A stretch of 64,000 bases of DNA from Zantedeschia hybrid cultivar (GCA_030544215.1 JARZZO010000009.1:53129129-53193128); one strand, 5' to 3'; positions 23,725-35,645 are shown, counted from the stretch's first letter. Notes: generated by a model from the sequence alone, not told the origin. Made by a program: numbers and translations.

Positions 23725-25524
23725 TCAGAAATCAGTTTGAACATCATCCCAAGCCTCCTCATCTTCCTCCTCCTCATCCTCCTCCTCCTCATCCTCCTCC
23801 TCATTCCCCTCCTCTAGATTCTCCTCGATGGGTGGAAGTTGAGCAACAAGTATCGCTTGGAGTCGGCGCTCCATCGCCTCCATATGTTGTTGTTGCATCT
23901 TTAATTGTGCTTGTAAGTTTGCTTGTGCTTGTTCTTGTGCTTGTTCTCGTGCAGCCGCCTGCTCCCGTTGCTCCACAATAACAGCTTTCAATTCATCAAT
24001 TTGAGTCTCAAGTTGCTGCAAAGTTGCCCCACTGCTGCTCTCTCCATGCGAAGACTTATACCATGTTGTCAATGTTTGGCCTCGTCCTCCACATCGAATA
24101 CGACCCGGTCGATCGCGTCCCATAACTCTAACGAAAGCCTCATCTGGTGTGAGTGGAGGACCAGTAGCATCACTACTATCTGAAGGAGGATCTATCAACT
24201 GGGTCATCTTTTCCTATATCATGTAAAATATTATGTTAAAAATAACAACTATAATAAATAAATGTAAATTTGAAATAAATTTACAGATTTCTTACCATAT
24301 TCTCCTTACTTTGATCATCAACCCACAATTCAGTCCCATCACTCTGTTTCCTACAACGAGTCATGTGAAATACTTCTGGACGTGTAGGACTACGACCTTC
24401 ATTCTTCTTCTGTTTAAAAATTTCAAAATAAATAAATGTTATCAATTGAATTGTGATGATGATACTAACCATAAATTTATAACAACAATCAGATAATATT
24501 ACTTACGAATGTATAATGTAGCTGATTTATACTTGTTCGTCCTTTCCTATAAGTATAGATAAGATGAGAACGATTCTTTTTATTATTCCTACCAATGTCC
24601 TACAATCATTGAATAAAGTCAGTTACAAACAATTTTATAATAATTATATAATATAAAATGATAAATAATATTTCAACTCAATAATTATTTACCTTATCTT
24701 CCTCTGTAATCCAAAGCTCACACATCCTTCGCCACTCAGCAGCATCTATTTCTGGAGGAACATTTTTAATTGCTTCCTCGAAACTCAAATTTTCAAAGTA
24801 CTGTTACAAAAAAATGAAATATACACAAAGAGTCAAATAATAAAAAAATAATACTTTAAATAAAAATATAAATACAATCACCTTCTGTTTAAGATTCCAA
24901 CGACGCTTGCGATGTTGATCGCCAATTTTTCTCAGAATTTGATTATCTATCTCTTCACTCCGCGAAAATGTGAAATATTGCTGCATATTATAAGACAATT
25001 ACCAATGTTAAGAAACACCATAAATAATGCTCAATTACAAAAAACAAGTTTTAAGAATATATTACCATTAAATCTCTAAAGATTGCATCCTTGATTTCTG
25101 AAGATAACTTTCTAAAATCCTTTTGCCATATTCTGCAATGCAATTTACCCAAAATTCCTAAGTAACTTGTGAAAGAATGACCATTAGGACCTACACCCCC
25201 TCCACTCATGATTTCTACATCAATAGTCTTTCCATCATCTAAATTCACAAGATATTTTGCTTTAGCTGGACCCCTGCCTCGTTTAACTGTAACAAATTCA
25301 AAAGAAATTGTTAAATCGGATAAAGATATAATGTTGACAATTAAATATTATTAAACTATGATACCTCTAACACACGAAGACGAAGTTCCCGGAGTCTGAG
25401 AAGTGTGTGTTTGCTCAGTAGATGGGCGGGATCCCTGAGAAGAAGTGTCAACTGTAGGTGATAATTGTGACCTCTGACCTCCAGAAATTACTCTGCGACG
25501 ACGTCCTCGACCTTGACTAGGCAT
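23725..25524 (-). CDS. Transposase_24-type accessory protein of the inner CACTA (7 exons)
   Basis: Seven exons with GT-AG borders read through without a stop: 25524-25365, 25286-25066, 24980-24882, 24800-24693, 24599-24507, 24409-24296 and 24213-23725. Total 1284 nt, 427 aa. The start MPSQGRGRRRR is basic and Ser/Thr-rich. The middle carries the conserved plant Ptta/En/Spm blocks: LGKLHCRIWQKDF, WRRMCELWITEEDK, NKKNRSHLIYTYRKGRTS, PTRPEVFHMTRC. The last exon has EAFVRVMGRDRPGRIRCGGR, a Gln/Glu coiled coil and a Glu/Asp tail. The likely role, by analogy with TNPA, is binding the subterminal repeats and helping TNP2. It lies 116 bp downstream of the TNP2 gene, same strand. Confidence 0.82.
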
Positions 25525-25640
25525 CTAATCAATTAAAAAATATTGAATAAGTAGATATTTTTTTAAAATAAAAAATTTACTAAAATTCACACTAAAACTT
25601 CAAAACTTACAAGCTTCTTTGTCATCAATGTTGCACATAT

Positions 25641-28600
25641 TTATATTTCATCAACTTCGATATATTCTTGTCCTCTAAGGCCATTTATATTAACATCTAC
25701 ATCATTTGTATTTAAAACGATAGGAACATCCACCAATGATTCTTGATAAACCTCTGCATCATTATCAACTACTTCTTTTGACATATCATAGAAATCTCTT
25801 GGTGGTGACTTAACAGCTATTTCCCAACCTGTTGCAGTATTGTCAGGAACATAAAATACTTGCTCTACTTGACAAGCGAGTGCAAATGGTTCTTTTGTAG
25901 GAAGTCTTTTATGTGTGTTAAGACTGATAAAACCATATTCGTCGAATTTGAATCCTCTTCCCTCATTATATACATCATACCAATCACATTGAAATAGTAT
26001 GACCTGTTGTCGAATACCAAAACATATTTTCACCACATCAATCAATTTTCCATAATAACCATCACAGCCTGAGTCAAGTTCTGAAGCCACAATGACACCA
26101 CAGAGTTGAGTTGTCTTTGTATCATCGATCTCCTTTTTACGAAATCTGAAACCATTTACAATATAGCCTGGATATGAGAATGCTATTCTTGATGGACCTC
26201 TTGACAATGCTTCAATTTCTAGAGTACAACGAGGATCATTTGATTTTTTTAGGTCATTGACATGTTGTCTAAACCACTTTAAAAAATTTCTCTCCACATC
26301 TTGACCATTCTCAAGTCTTTGTTCATGCTCTAAACGAAACTGATCAACATCCTCAACTTGATTCAGTACATATAAATGTGCTAAATCTCTTTCTTCCTCT
26401 GTCAACCTACGTTGTTTTCTAGCACCTTGCAATGGTCGGCCAGATTTAATGAAGATAGTTAATTGTCCTTCTTGAGTATCATGCGGACCACCATCATAAT
26501 TTCTATCATGTCGATTAAAGTTTGTATCTATTCCTTGCATATACATCGAACAGAATGTGAGACACTCCTCTATGAGGTATCCTTCTGCAATTGAACCTTC
26601 TGGACGTGCTTTATTCTTTACATAGTTTTTTAATTTCCTCATATACCTTTCTATAGGATACATCCATCGATATTGTACTGGACCAGCAATTCGTGCCTCG
26701 TATGCCAGATGAATGGTTAAGTGAACCATAATATCAAAAAAAGAAGGTGGAAAGATTTGCTCTAATTTACATAAGGTCACTACAATATCCTTTTCCAACC
26801 TTATTAGAGTTTCTACATTCAGAACTTTAGAACATACGACTTTGAAATATTGACTCAATTCAATAATCGGGCCGACCACATCTTTGTGAACAAGTCCACG
26901 AATTGCCAAAGGAAGTAACACTTGGATAAGAACATGACAATCATGACTTTTTAATCCTGTTATCTTTCGCTGCTCCACACATCCTGAAATATTAGAACAA
27001 TATCCATCTGGAACTCTAATGCTCTTTATATAAGAACATATAGCCTCTTTCTTAGCATTAGTCATTGAATAAAGAGCTGATGGAAACTTGGACTTATCCT
27101 TCGGTGCATACAACTCTGGACGTATCTGCATATCCTCTAAGTCCCATCGAGAATTCCAATTGTCTTTTGGATTTGCAGAAATATTTAGCATGTCAAGGAC
27201 GTTATCACATACATTCTTCTCGGTATGCATTACATCCAAATTATGACGAATAAGAAGAGAAGCCCAATATGGCAATTCTTTAAAAAAGATGCTTCTCTTC
27301 TTCCATCTACCAACACCCAATTCCTTTTTAAAAAGCTTGCCAAATTTTGTCTCATGAATGTTTTGTTGTTGCCTCCAAATTTCATAACCTGTCAAAAGTC
27401 TTGGTTTTGCTGAAGATACAGATTTACCATCAAACTTGTGTATATATTCATGTCGTCTCCACCTATGTTGTATTGGTAAAAAGCAACGATGACCCAAGTA
27501 ACAGTGCTTTCTACTGTGGTGTAAAAATTCAGATCTGGTCATATCATTACATGTAGGACAAGCAAGTTTTCCTCTGGTACTCCATCCTGATAAATTGGCA
27601 TAAGCTGGAAAGTCATTAAGAGTCCAAAGCAATGCAGCACGCATTGAAAAATTTTGTTTCTTTGAAACATCATAAGTCTCTAATCCATTATTCCATAAGT
27701 CCTTTAACTCTTCTATTAAAGGTTGTAAGTAGACATCAATGTCATTTCCTGGATCATTAGGACCGGGGATTAATAGTGATAACATCGTGTACATGGGCTT
27801 CATACACATCCAAGGAGGTAGATTATATACAACTAACACCACTGGCCATATACTGTATGACTTAGCCATATTTGAAAATGGATTAAATCCATCACTAGCA
27901 AGACCCAATCTAACATTACGTATCTCTACAGCAAAATTTGGATGTAACCGATCAAACTCCTTCCATGCAGGAGAGTCAGAAGGATGACGCAATTCATTAC
28001 TTATTTCGAACCTTGTACGTTCATCATGCCACCTCATCCACTGAGCGGTCTTAGAAGACATAAAAAGACGTTGTAGCCTATCCTTCAACGGAAAATAATG
28101 TAGCACTTTATTTCCTATTTTTTTTTTTCTTATCTGTTGTGCGTCACTCTTGTATCTTGGAGCACTACATTTTGGACAATGATCCTTATCCTTATTCTCT
28201 TTCCAAAATAATATGCAATCATTCTTACATGCGTGGATCTTTTGATGGCTTAACCCCAATGCAGTAATAGTCTTCTTCGCCTCATACCAATTCTTAGGTA
28301 TAAAGGCATCATTTGGTAATACCTCTTTAAAAAGGTCAAGTAACATGTCCATACACTGAATTGTTACACCGTTCATAGTTTTTATGTGTAACAATTTCAA
28401 TAAAAATGACAATCTGGACACATTCTTGCAATTACTGTAAAGAGGTGTTTCTGCATCAATCAACAACTTGTAGAAATTTTGTGCAGCTATATTAGGCTCT
28501 TGTTCTTCTTCCACATTAATAGGCAAAACTCCTTGCAAATCATCTAACATGTCCATCATTGAATCAACCACTACTTCATCTTGTGTCTCAGTTATATGCA

Positions 28601-28886
28601 TCGAAGAAGCATTCACTTTAATTTGCTCCTCACCGTGTGACAACCAAATTTTGTAACGTAACCATATTCCATCACAAATAAGATGAACCCATACTTCCTC
28701 TCTTGTTAACTTCTTAGTATTAATACATCTCTTACATGGACATTGAATTAATTCATGATTTTCTCCATGCCTAAATGTCCGTCTATCATCATGAAAAGCC
28801 CAGTCCAAGAACTCAGAAACTCCCTGCTTATATCTAACATCAGTTCTATCACAAATATCCATCCAACTCTTATCCAATCCAGCCAT
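25641..28886 (-). CDS. TNP2-type CACTA transposase, intact
   Basis: A single open frame of 1081 aa starts MAGLDKSWMDICDRT at 28886. Domains in order: transposase-associated domain (residues 1-75, IQCPCKRCIN); zinc-ribbon-like CPKCSAP near 240; TNP2 core around 320-440 (SDGFNPFSNMAKSYSIWPVV, NLPPWMCMKPMYTMLSLLIP, DIDVYLQPLIEELKDLW); DUF4218-like region 640-790 (LKSHDCHVLIQVLLPLAIRG, QIFPPSFFDIMVHL, PVQYRWMYPIERY); and a C-terminal DUF4216-like region near 930-1010 (GYYGKLIDVVKICF, FALACQVEQVFYV). No stop or shift interrupts it. It cuts the CACTA ends in the nucleus. The equivalent gene of the outer element has at least three breaks. Confidence 0.93.
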   Translation of the reverse strand: MAGLDKSWMDICDRTDVRYKQGVSEFLDWAFHDDRRTFRHGENHELIQCPCKRCINTKKLTREEVWVHLICDGIWLRYKIWLSHGEEQIKVNASSMHITETQDEVVVDSMMDMLDDLQGVLPINVEEEQEPNIAAQNFYKLLIDAETPLYSNCKNVSRLSFLLKLLHIKTMNGVTIQCMDMLLDLFKEVLPNDAFIPKNWYEAKKTITALGLSHQKIHACKNDCILFWKENKDKDHCPKCSAPRYKSDAQQIRKKKIGNKVLHYFPLKDRLQRLFMSSKTAQWMRWHDERTRFEISNELRHPSDSPAWKEFDRLHPNFAVEIRNVRLGLASDGFNPFSNMAKSYSIWPVVLVVYNLPPWMCMKPMYTMLSLLIPGPNDPGNDIDVYLQPLIEELKDLWNNGLETYDVSKKQNFSMRAALLWTLNDFPAYANLSGWSTRGKLACPTCNDMTRSEFLHHSRKHCYLGHRCFLPIQHRWRRHEYIHKFDGKSVSSAKPRLLTGYEIWRQQQNIHETKFGKLFKKELGVGRWKKRSIFFKELPYWASLLIRHNLDVMHTEKNVCDNVLDMLNISANPKDNWNSRWDLEDMQIRPELYAPKDKSKFPSALYSMTNAKKEAICSYIKSIRVPDGYCSNISGCVEQRKITGLKSHDCHVLIQVLLPLAIRGLVHKDVVGPIIELSQYFKVVCSKVLNVETLIRLEKDIVVTLCKLEQIFPPSFFDIMVHLTIHLAYEARIAGPVQYRWMYPIERYMRKLKNYVKNKARPEGSIAEGYLIEECLTFCSMYMQGIDTNFNRHDRNYDGGPHDTQEGQLTIFIKSGRPLQGARKQRRLTEEERDLAHLYVLNQVEDVDQFRLEHEQRLENGQDVERNFLKWFRQHVNDLKKSNDPRCTLEIEALSRGPSRIAFSYPGYIVNGFRFRKKEIDDTKTTQLCGVIVASELDSGCDGYYGKLIDVVKICFGIRQQVILFQCDWYDVYNEGRGFKFDEYGFISLNTHKRLPTKEPFALACQVEQVFYVPDNTATGWEIAVKSPPRDFYDMSKEVVDNDAEVYQESLVDVPIVLNTNDVDVNINGLRGQEYIEVDEI

Positions 28887-29039
28887 CTTTACCTAATGAA
28901 AAAAAAAACACTTGCACGTCTCAGTAAAAATTTATGCAACATATCCCATGTTTATGTGTCTATAGCACATATACATACCTGAAATTTCAACACTAATTTC
29001 AACACGAAATATATGAAATGACATACATCAAAAACATAA

Positions 29040-29225
29040 TAATATATAAATGAGCCACCACCCAGGCTCACTGGATCACAATGATTTAACATTAAATCAA
29101 AGACATAAAAATATATAAATGAGCCACCACCCAGGCTCGCTGGATCACTGATTTACAAATATTTAATATTAAAGTATAAACATAATAATATAAAAATGAG
29201 CCACCACCCAGGCTCACTGGATCAA
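29040..29225. repeat. Three tandem copies of a ~62-bp unit
   Basis: The unit core, TAAATGAGCCACCACCCAGG followed by CTCRCTGGATCA, occurs at about 29048, 29115 and 29195. The copies are separated by AT-rich spacers containing ACATAAWAATATA. Core identity is nearly perfect. Confidence 0.85.
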
Positions 29226-31439
29226 AAAATTGAAGAGAATCTTGTGGATTTCATACCTTGAATTAACTACTTTATAAGGAAGAAATCCTTTGCAGTCTTC
29301 AGATGCCAATAATCTAAAACTGAAGAAGAAGGCAGGCACATCACTCAATTCATTATAGAAAGTACATATGATATTGACAATTTCAAAAAGAATCACCAAG
29401 ATATACTTAAGCACATAGACCAAGTCAAAAAATAGCCAAACAGAATCACCAAGATTTAACATTCTTCTTCAAATCTAACCCTTAATCAAACCCATTAAAA
29501 GAATGCACCGATAACATCATCATCATCATAAACAGATAAACAATAACAAGAAGCTTAGCTACCTAGATTAATGGTTGGTTTGTATTTTCTTATACTAGTA
29601 TGGCAGCAGTGCCATAAAGAAAGATTCAAACTTATCCCAAAATCGGCAATAAAGGATTTCAAGGGTATACTGTCTTCAAATGGAGGCAAACCCCACTTTT
29701 CAGGTTTTAGATCTAACAGAGAATTGATGACCTCATCAGCTGAACACTAAGCTGGAATCATTGGTGGATGCTGATTTTATTTTTAACATGGTGATAGATT
29801 AAATTTGGTGCAAGTTACCTCAAACAGATAGGAACAACACAAATCACAAAAAAGGTGTCTTTAAAATTCAAACGTGGTGATGCAATGCTTTGAGCACAAA
29901 GTTAGAAGCAAGACATAGCATGACTAGGAGTTGAGGGCTGCACAAAGGCACAACACCAAGAAGTAGGTTGACTAAGACCTATTGACACCTTATTTATGGT
30001 TGACAACTACTCTTAGAATTCTTTTAGGCAGTAACATTGAACTTATCAATGATTCTGTCCATAGATTCTTACTCTCTTTCAGACCTTCTCATTTTTATTG
30101 TTCATTTTATCATATTACCTGTTGGTAAATTAATGCAAATCTAGTAAGTGCCCATGTGTGCACAAATTTGCCAAAGTCCAGGTTATCTCCACTTCAAAAA
30201 AAAAATACAGGTTATGTCTTTAGCTATTCCATACACAGTCTCCTTAAATTGCTTGACATTCACATCCGAATAGGTCCATATTTGATCATCTCCATCCCCT
30301 CTCATATAACCATATTAGACATGTGATCTAGCACCACAGAAATTGACACTACAAAAGACTCTTTTCACAATAGGTGAACAAGAAATTTTATGACATCAGC
30401 TAGGCCTTTAATTTCCAGCTAATCTTCAGCACATCAACCACAGCAAAATATATGGCCAGGTCCACGAACTCATAAATTACAAAGCAACATAGTAACTTAG
30501 TAAAGACATCAAAGAACCAAAGATGGAGGGGAAGCCCCTTCAATCAGCACAAAACAAGGGGCCCAGGTTAAACAATCAGAAATTTTCTTCCTTCAGACAA
30601 TGCCACTACAAGAATTATGTCCATTGGCATTTCCTCAAAATCAAAAGTGATAAACATCGAGCAAGGAATAATGAGAAGGGGAGTTCTTGGTTATCATTTG
30701 ATCCTATCAATTTACATTTCCTGATCTTTTTTGTTTGGTTCCACTGAGATCTCTTCATTCGATGCCTCAGTCTATTACACAATGTACAAACCATAAACCA
30801 TGCAGTTTTGACGTATTAACCTCAATTTGGAAGCTCCACAGACCTCAATCACATTTGTCTTCTCCTTTTCTGTCAATGTAGTGCTTGATTTTTGGTTTTA
30901 TCATTTTCCAGTAAAAAAAAGCTAGTTAAGAAAAGACGAATTTAATGAAATTGTTCTTTGGATCCCCATATGCTGAGCACAAGGGCAAATCTTACTTGCG
31001 CGTCAGTTTCCAAGACATCTAATCCTTGAACAGCATATATATCTCTAACACACGCACCACTGTCAAGCAGCCACATTATTTTTCATCTTACGATAGCATG
31101 AAATCCAATAGGCCTAAAAGGCTAAAAGTTTTGCACGAACCCAACCTAGAAAACCACTGCACCAACCCTACATGCAAAACGCATCAAAAAAGCACATCCA
31201 TGGAAAAATGAGGGGAACCCACAGTTAGATTACCAAACAACATCAAATAGTTCTCCCCATCTACACAGCAGCAGAGCACATCTACAAGCTCGAGGACTAC
31301 ACATGGGACCAAGTTCTGCATAACAAAAGGGACCACCCCACCCTACCCGCAGCAACACTGAATCTATTTTATCAAGGGTATAAAACAGATCTGACAGAAG
31401 AAAATTAAGCCATCAGTGAATGAAATTCTTCCAACTGTG

Positions 31440-31930
31440 TTCTAACCTGTCGGCAGGGAGCAACAGGTGAATGGGGCCCGAGATGGTCTGAGCAGCAGCC
31501 CGAGCAGCAGGTGAAAGGGGCCCGAGCAGCAGATGAAGGGGGCCCGAGCAGCAGATGAAGGGGGCCCGAGCAAGACCGAGCAACCCTAACCGACCAGCAG
31601 CTCCTGTCCGCGAGCAGGTCCCAGCAAGTCCGCGAGCAGGTCCCAGCAGCAGCTCCTGTGGAGCCGTAGGTGGGAGCAACAGCCGTAGAGGAGGGGCCCC
31701 GAGCAGTAGGTGAAAGAGAAATAGGGAGGGGGCCCAAGCAAGGAAAAAAATGGTCGGCAGGGAAGGAGACCGTGAGATCGCCAACAACAAGGGAAGGCGG
31801 GCGTGGCGAGGTGGTCACCGGCAGCTCGGGCACTAGGGAAGAGGAGTAGCCGCAGCAGCCAGGAGAAGAGAAATAGGGAGGAGCAGCCAGGGGGCTCGGG
31901 CATTAGGGAAGAGGAGCAACTGCGGCAGCC
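31440..31930. repeat. GC-rich block with GGGCCCGAGCAGCAG repeats
   Basis: Direct repeats such as GCAGATGAAGGGGGCCCGAG and GTCCGCGAGCAGGTCCCAGCA make a CpG-rich island inside an AT-rich element. Long open frames here are side effects of composition. Its position upstream of the transposase recalls the GC-rich control region of Spm, but that is an analogy only. Confidence 0.6.
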
Positions 31931-33599
31931 ACGAGAACCCTAGGGAGGATGTTTACACAGTTGGATCATCAAAGATCCAATGGACCAAGAGGTCTTTAAA
32001 CCAAAAGACCAATATAATCCTTCTTTGCCTAATAATTTTAGGGATGTCAACGAAAATCTGATTATCTGATTTTTCGATCTGTTAGGGAAAAAAAAAATCT
32101 ATTTTCGATAAAAAATATCCGTCCGATAGTTATCAGAATCGTAATCGGATATTTCCGATAAGCCATCAAAATCAGAAAAAGAAACTCCTTTTTTCGTATT
32201 CGCTTTTCGATTTTAATTGTTATTAAATTTATTATTAAGAATAATATTAACCTTAAGATTATTTTAATCTTAGTAATCATTATCTAATATAATTAATCAT
32301 TACCTAATATACTAAGACGTATTTGTTACATTTAGATTTCATTATCTACTAATTTTATACTTGTGCTAGGGACTTTTAAGGTATTCAGATTAATCGAGTT
32401 AGTTCGATTTATGGACTGAGGAAACAAAGTCCAACCAATTTTTTTTATTCGGTTCAAATTCAAATCAACTCGATTTTTTTGAAGATTCAACTCAAACCGA
32501 ACCGACCCATGCTTTTTTTTTTGCACTAATGTTCAATTTTTTTTTTCCACTAATGTTCAACAAATCCCCTCACTTTTCTAATAAAAAGAAAAACATCACA
32601 ACTTTATTCATGAAAAAATGCTCAATAAATGTTCAATTTACCATGTAATTCTTATTAAGTTAGTCTATCCATGAACATACTTAGTAGGATATTTAATATG
32701 TTCAAGAGTTTTTTATCAAATAACTAGGAGTAGAGACAAGTTAGTGTTCACATGGTTTGGCCTGAGTTTATAAATTAGTTTTAAAAGATTTTAGATTAAA
32801 TTGGTCATGGACTTGTTGAACTCTTGATCTACTTGATACTCGATTTAAGCTCATTCAATATCTAAACAAGCTACGGTTAAAGCAACCATCATAGGACTTA
32901 GTTCGAACTCAAACTCGATTAAAATTGGTCGAAGCAAGATTATACCTAGCAAAACTCAATTTATTTGCATCCATAGTGCTAGCCTTTCAAAATAAAAAAT
33001 AACATAAGGGTTCTATTTAAGTTACTTATATATATTTATATTTTTAAATATATAAAGTAGCTTTTTTAACTATACTTTTAATGATTTTAATCTATCTAAA
33101 TCCTTGACTCTAGAAAAAAAAAACTCTATATCTTGCATGAAGAGAGAGAGAGATGGTAAGACACATATGCAGAGACACACATATGCATATATGTACATAG
33201 ACACACACACCGATACCCACTCTTTCTCACATTATTTTTTTAATATTTATATTGTTCATAAATATGTACTATTTTTAGTTTTGTATGCGTGTACAAATTA
33301 TATATAAATATATATACATGATAATTTAATTATATATATTAGTATTTTTATTGTTACCACTATAGTTGTAAATTTTAAAATATATTCTTCAGATTCATTA
33401 TGAAAGTAACTTTATATAAAGATAATGTTATAAAAACATATCATTCAATCATTATGAAAATTATTGTGCATAAAAAATAATTTTCTAAAAAAATATATCA
33501 TTCAGCAATCAATATTATTTATTAAATAGTATTATTATTTACAATGATTTAATTTTATATCATCATTATATTCGTATGCTAATTATGTTAGGTTTTAAT

Positions 33600-34113
33600 A
33601 TATAGTTATTTAGGACGGTCGATCAAGTTGTCACAAAATGTCTTCCTTTGTTTGTCGCAAAAGACAAAGAATTGTCCCAAACAAATTTGACATTTTGAGA
33701 CGGCTTAATTGTTCGTCGTTAATTATTTTTTATAATTAAAAAATAATTTTGGTCAACTTTTTACGACGAGTATTGTAATTGTCACTAAAGAATTACATAT
33801 GTTTGTCCTAAAAAAATTGTGGCTGTCCCAAAAAGTTATACTTATTGAGACAAACATCGTAGCCGTCTCAATAAAGTGCATCCGATGAATAATTTGCGAC
33901 CAATAGTGTTATCCGTCCCAAATAGCATACTATTTGGGACGGGTATGATTTGATTGTCGCAAAAGGCGACTATTTGAGACGGATGTAGTCAATTGTCGCA
34001 AATAATTTTTTTTTTAGACGAATATTTGACTTTGTCCCAAATGATATTATTTGGGACGACTTTAGGTAGCCGTCGCTAGTATTCTGTCCCAAAAAACATC
34101 ATTTCTTGTAGTG
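33600..34113. repeat. Right subterminal repeats of the inner CACTA
   Basis: Repeats of GGGACGG, GTCGCAAA, GTCCCAAA and TTGAGACGG continue to the terminus at 34113 and mirror the left array at 22739-23390. Confidence 0.8.
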
Positions 34114-34116
34114 CCA

Positions 34117-35262
34117 CCTGACTTGCAAACCTATCAACAGGGGCTGATTTGTTGCCTTCAAGTCCTAATACCCGGAAGCAAGTTGTCCACTCCACACCCC
34201 TTTTAATGTACTTTCGATAATTAGTCTTTGTTCTCTTATTAATTAATATATAGAACGTTATGATAGTTATACCCCTTTTGTTTGTTTTCCCTTTTTTTAA
34301 CAGACAAAAATTCTGCCAATAGAGTTAAAAACAGCGCGGTTTGAGTTCAAATGACACAAATGTTCGGCGAATCGATTATTTTATTTTTTTTCATTTATAA
34401 AGAATTAGAGCTTTGGTTTTCCGAATTAAGTTGATCTTCGGATATACTTCGTGTATGAAAATGCTAATAGTACATGTATTACCTTTTGTCGTGTTTTTGT
34501 GACGTTTATCTTTGTCCACTTACAGGATTAGTCCATTTTTCTCTCCTGATTGAGGTCACTGATGCAGTATGCACTGGTCTTTAAAATATCTCATTTGAAA
34601 GAAGAATAATTTATCTTTTGTTTTTTTTCCTCATCTAGCTCAATCATACATCATAACACACCAGGAACTCATGTCTGACACCTCTCATCTACAACAGCCA
34701 GCAATCCGCCCAGGAACCCCAGAAGAACCTGGACAAGATTTCGAGAACACACACAAGAACCTACATATCCTAGACAAATGACAAACTCCACAGGGACAAA
34801 GTAATATCTCATACGTTTCATCGGAGAAAAATTACCTGAAGGTGGCAACGGCGGTCAAAGCAGGGAAGCAGAAGCCGGCGGTGTGGACGGGAGCCGCAGA
34901 CGGTGGCAGGTTGAGCGACCGGAAGGCCCTTACCAGTGGCAGGAATGGGGGAGGCAGCGGGCCGAGCTGAAGGAGGGGGCCGGCGACAGGAGCGGCGGAG
35001 GATAGCAGCACGCAGTCACAGTGAATGCCGGTGGGGAGAGGATGGGGACGGGAGCGGAGGTTGGCGCGTGGTCACAGTGGATGCCGGCGGGGAGAGGATG
35101 GGTAGGGGAGCGAAGGCTGGCGGTCACAACGGAAGCCGGTGAGGTGAGAGGGGGGCGCGACGGCGGGGAGAGAGCACGGCGGTACGGTTAGGGCGTCGGA
35201 GGTCAAAGGGAGAAAAGAGGGATGCAGGAAAAAGAGGACTCGGGGTAGGTTGGAATAAAACT
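34117..35262. other. Outer CACTA 5' region, right of the nested copy
   Basis: No gene is recognisable. From about 34830 the sequence is strongly GC-rich. Two near-identical units of about 68 bp with GGTCACAGTGRATGCCGGYG followed by GGGAGAGGATGGG, plus a third partial unit, lie at about 35015-35145. As in the inner element, a GC-rich block sits on the 5' side of the transposase. Confidence 0.5.
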
Positions 35263-35642
35263 TTTTTGTCAACGGCTGTAACGTTAGCCGTTGACAAAAA
35301 AGGGTATGTCAACGGCTAAGGTGTTAGCCGTTGACAAAAAAAGGATATGTCAACGGCTAAGATGTTAGCCGTGGACATATAATTTTTTTCATTTAATTTT
35401 TTTTCTTTTATTATATATGTCGACGGTTTGTTTGAAGCCGTTAACATATATGTTACATATATCAACGGTTAAACTACAGCCGCTGACATATAATAAGTAT
35501 ATGTCTACGGTTAATTAAACCGTTGATATATAACACAATTGTAAACGGTTATTTGGTAGCCGTCGACTAATAGTCTTTTTGTCAATAGATACCTTTAGCC
35601 GTCGACATATACTCACTGACAAAACCTATCCTCCTTGCAGTA
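35263..35642. repeat. Right subterminal repeats of the outer CACTA
   Basis: GTCAACGGCTAA...TTAGCCGTTGAC units repeat in both orientations, starting with three tandem copies of about 40 bp at 35268-35380. They match the left array and end in the terminal inverted repeat. Confidence 0.85.
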
Positions 35643-35645
35643 AAA

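Larger units (their letters stand above)
28887..33599. other. Inner CACTA 5' region without recognised genes
   Basis: This 4.7-kb stretch upstream of the transposase has tandem copies at 29040-29225, a GC-rich block at 31440-31930 and AT-rich DNA with CGGATATTTCCGAT-like motifs at 32040-32290. A purine and CA/TA dinucleotide tract lies at 33140-33220. I see no coding region or host fragment that I can name. Confidence 0.45.
22739..34113 (-). mobile_element. Inner CACTA transposon, apparently intact
   Basis: The left terminus is CACTACAAGAGAATTG at 22739. The right terminus reads CACTACAAGAAATGATG on the minus strand from 34113. The 3-bp target duplication is CCA (22736-22738 and 34114-34116). 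Both ends carry GACGG/CCGTC subterminal arrays, and ACTAGCGACGGCT lies near each tip. At 11,375 bp it encodes both a full-length TNP2 transposase and a full-length Transposase_24-type protein on the minus strand. It inserted into the outer CACTA. Confidence 0.93.
5677..35642 (-). mobile_element. Outer CACTA (En/Spm) transposon with nested insertions
   Basis: The left end is CACTACAAGGAAAACAGG at 5677. The right end reads on the minus strand TACTGCAAGGAGGATAGG from 35642, an inverted repeat with the first base changed. Both flanks are AAA (5674-5676 and 35643-35645), the 3-bp duplication size of CACTA elements; A-rich flanks make this less decisive than usual. Subterminal arrays of GTCAGCGGCT/AGCCGYTGAC repeats lie just inside both ends. 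Transposase genes are on the minus strand, so the 5' end is at the right. Removing the nested LINE and inner CACTA leaves about 12.2 kb. Confidence 0.85.

Noticed and set aside
31405..31903. Several overlapping minus-strand open frames
   Set aside because: They follow from the GGGCCCGAGCAGCAG repeats and show no homology to known proteins.
32040..32290. A hAT-like element starting TAGGGATGTCAA (also TAGGGCTGTCAA near 36802)
   Set aside because: No matching inverted terminus or 8-bp duplication could be found downstream in either case.
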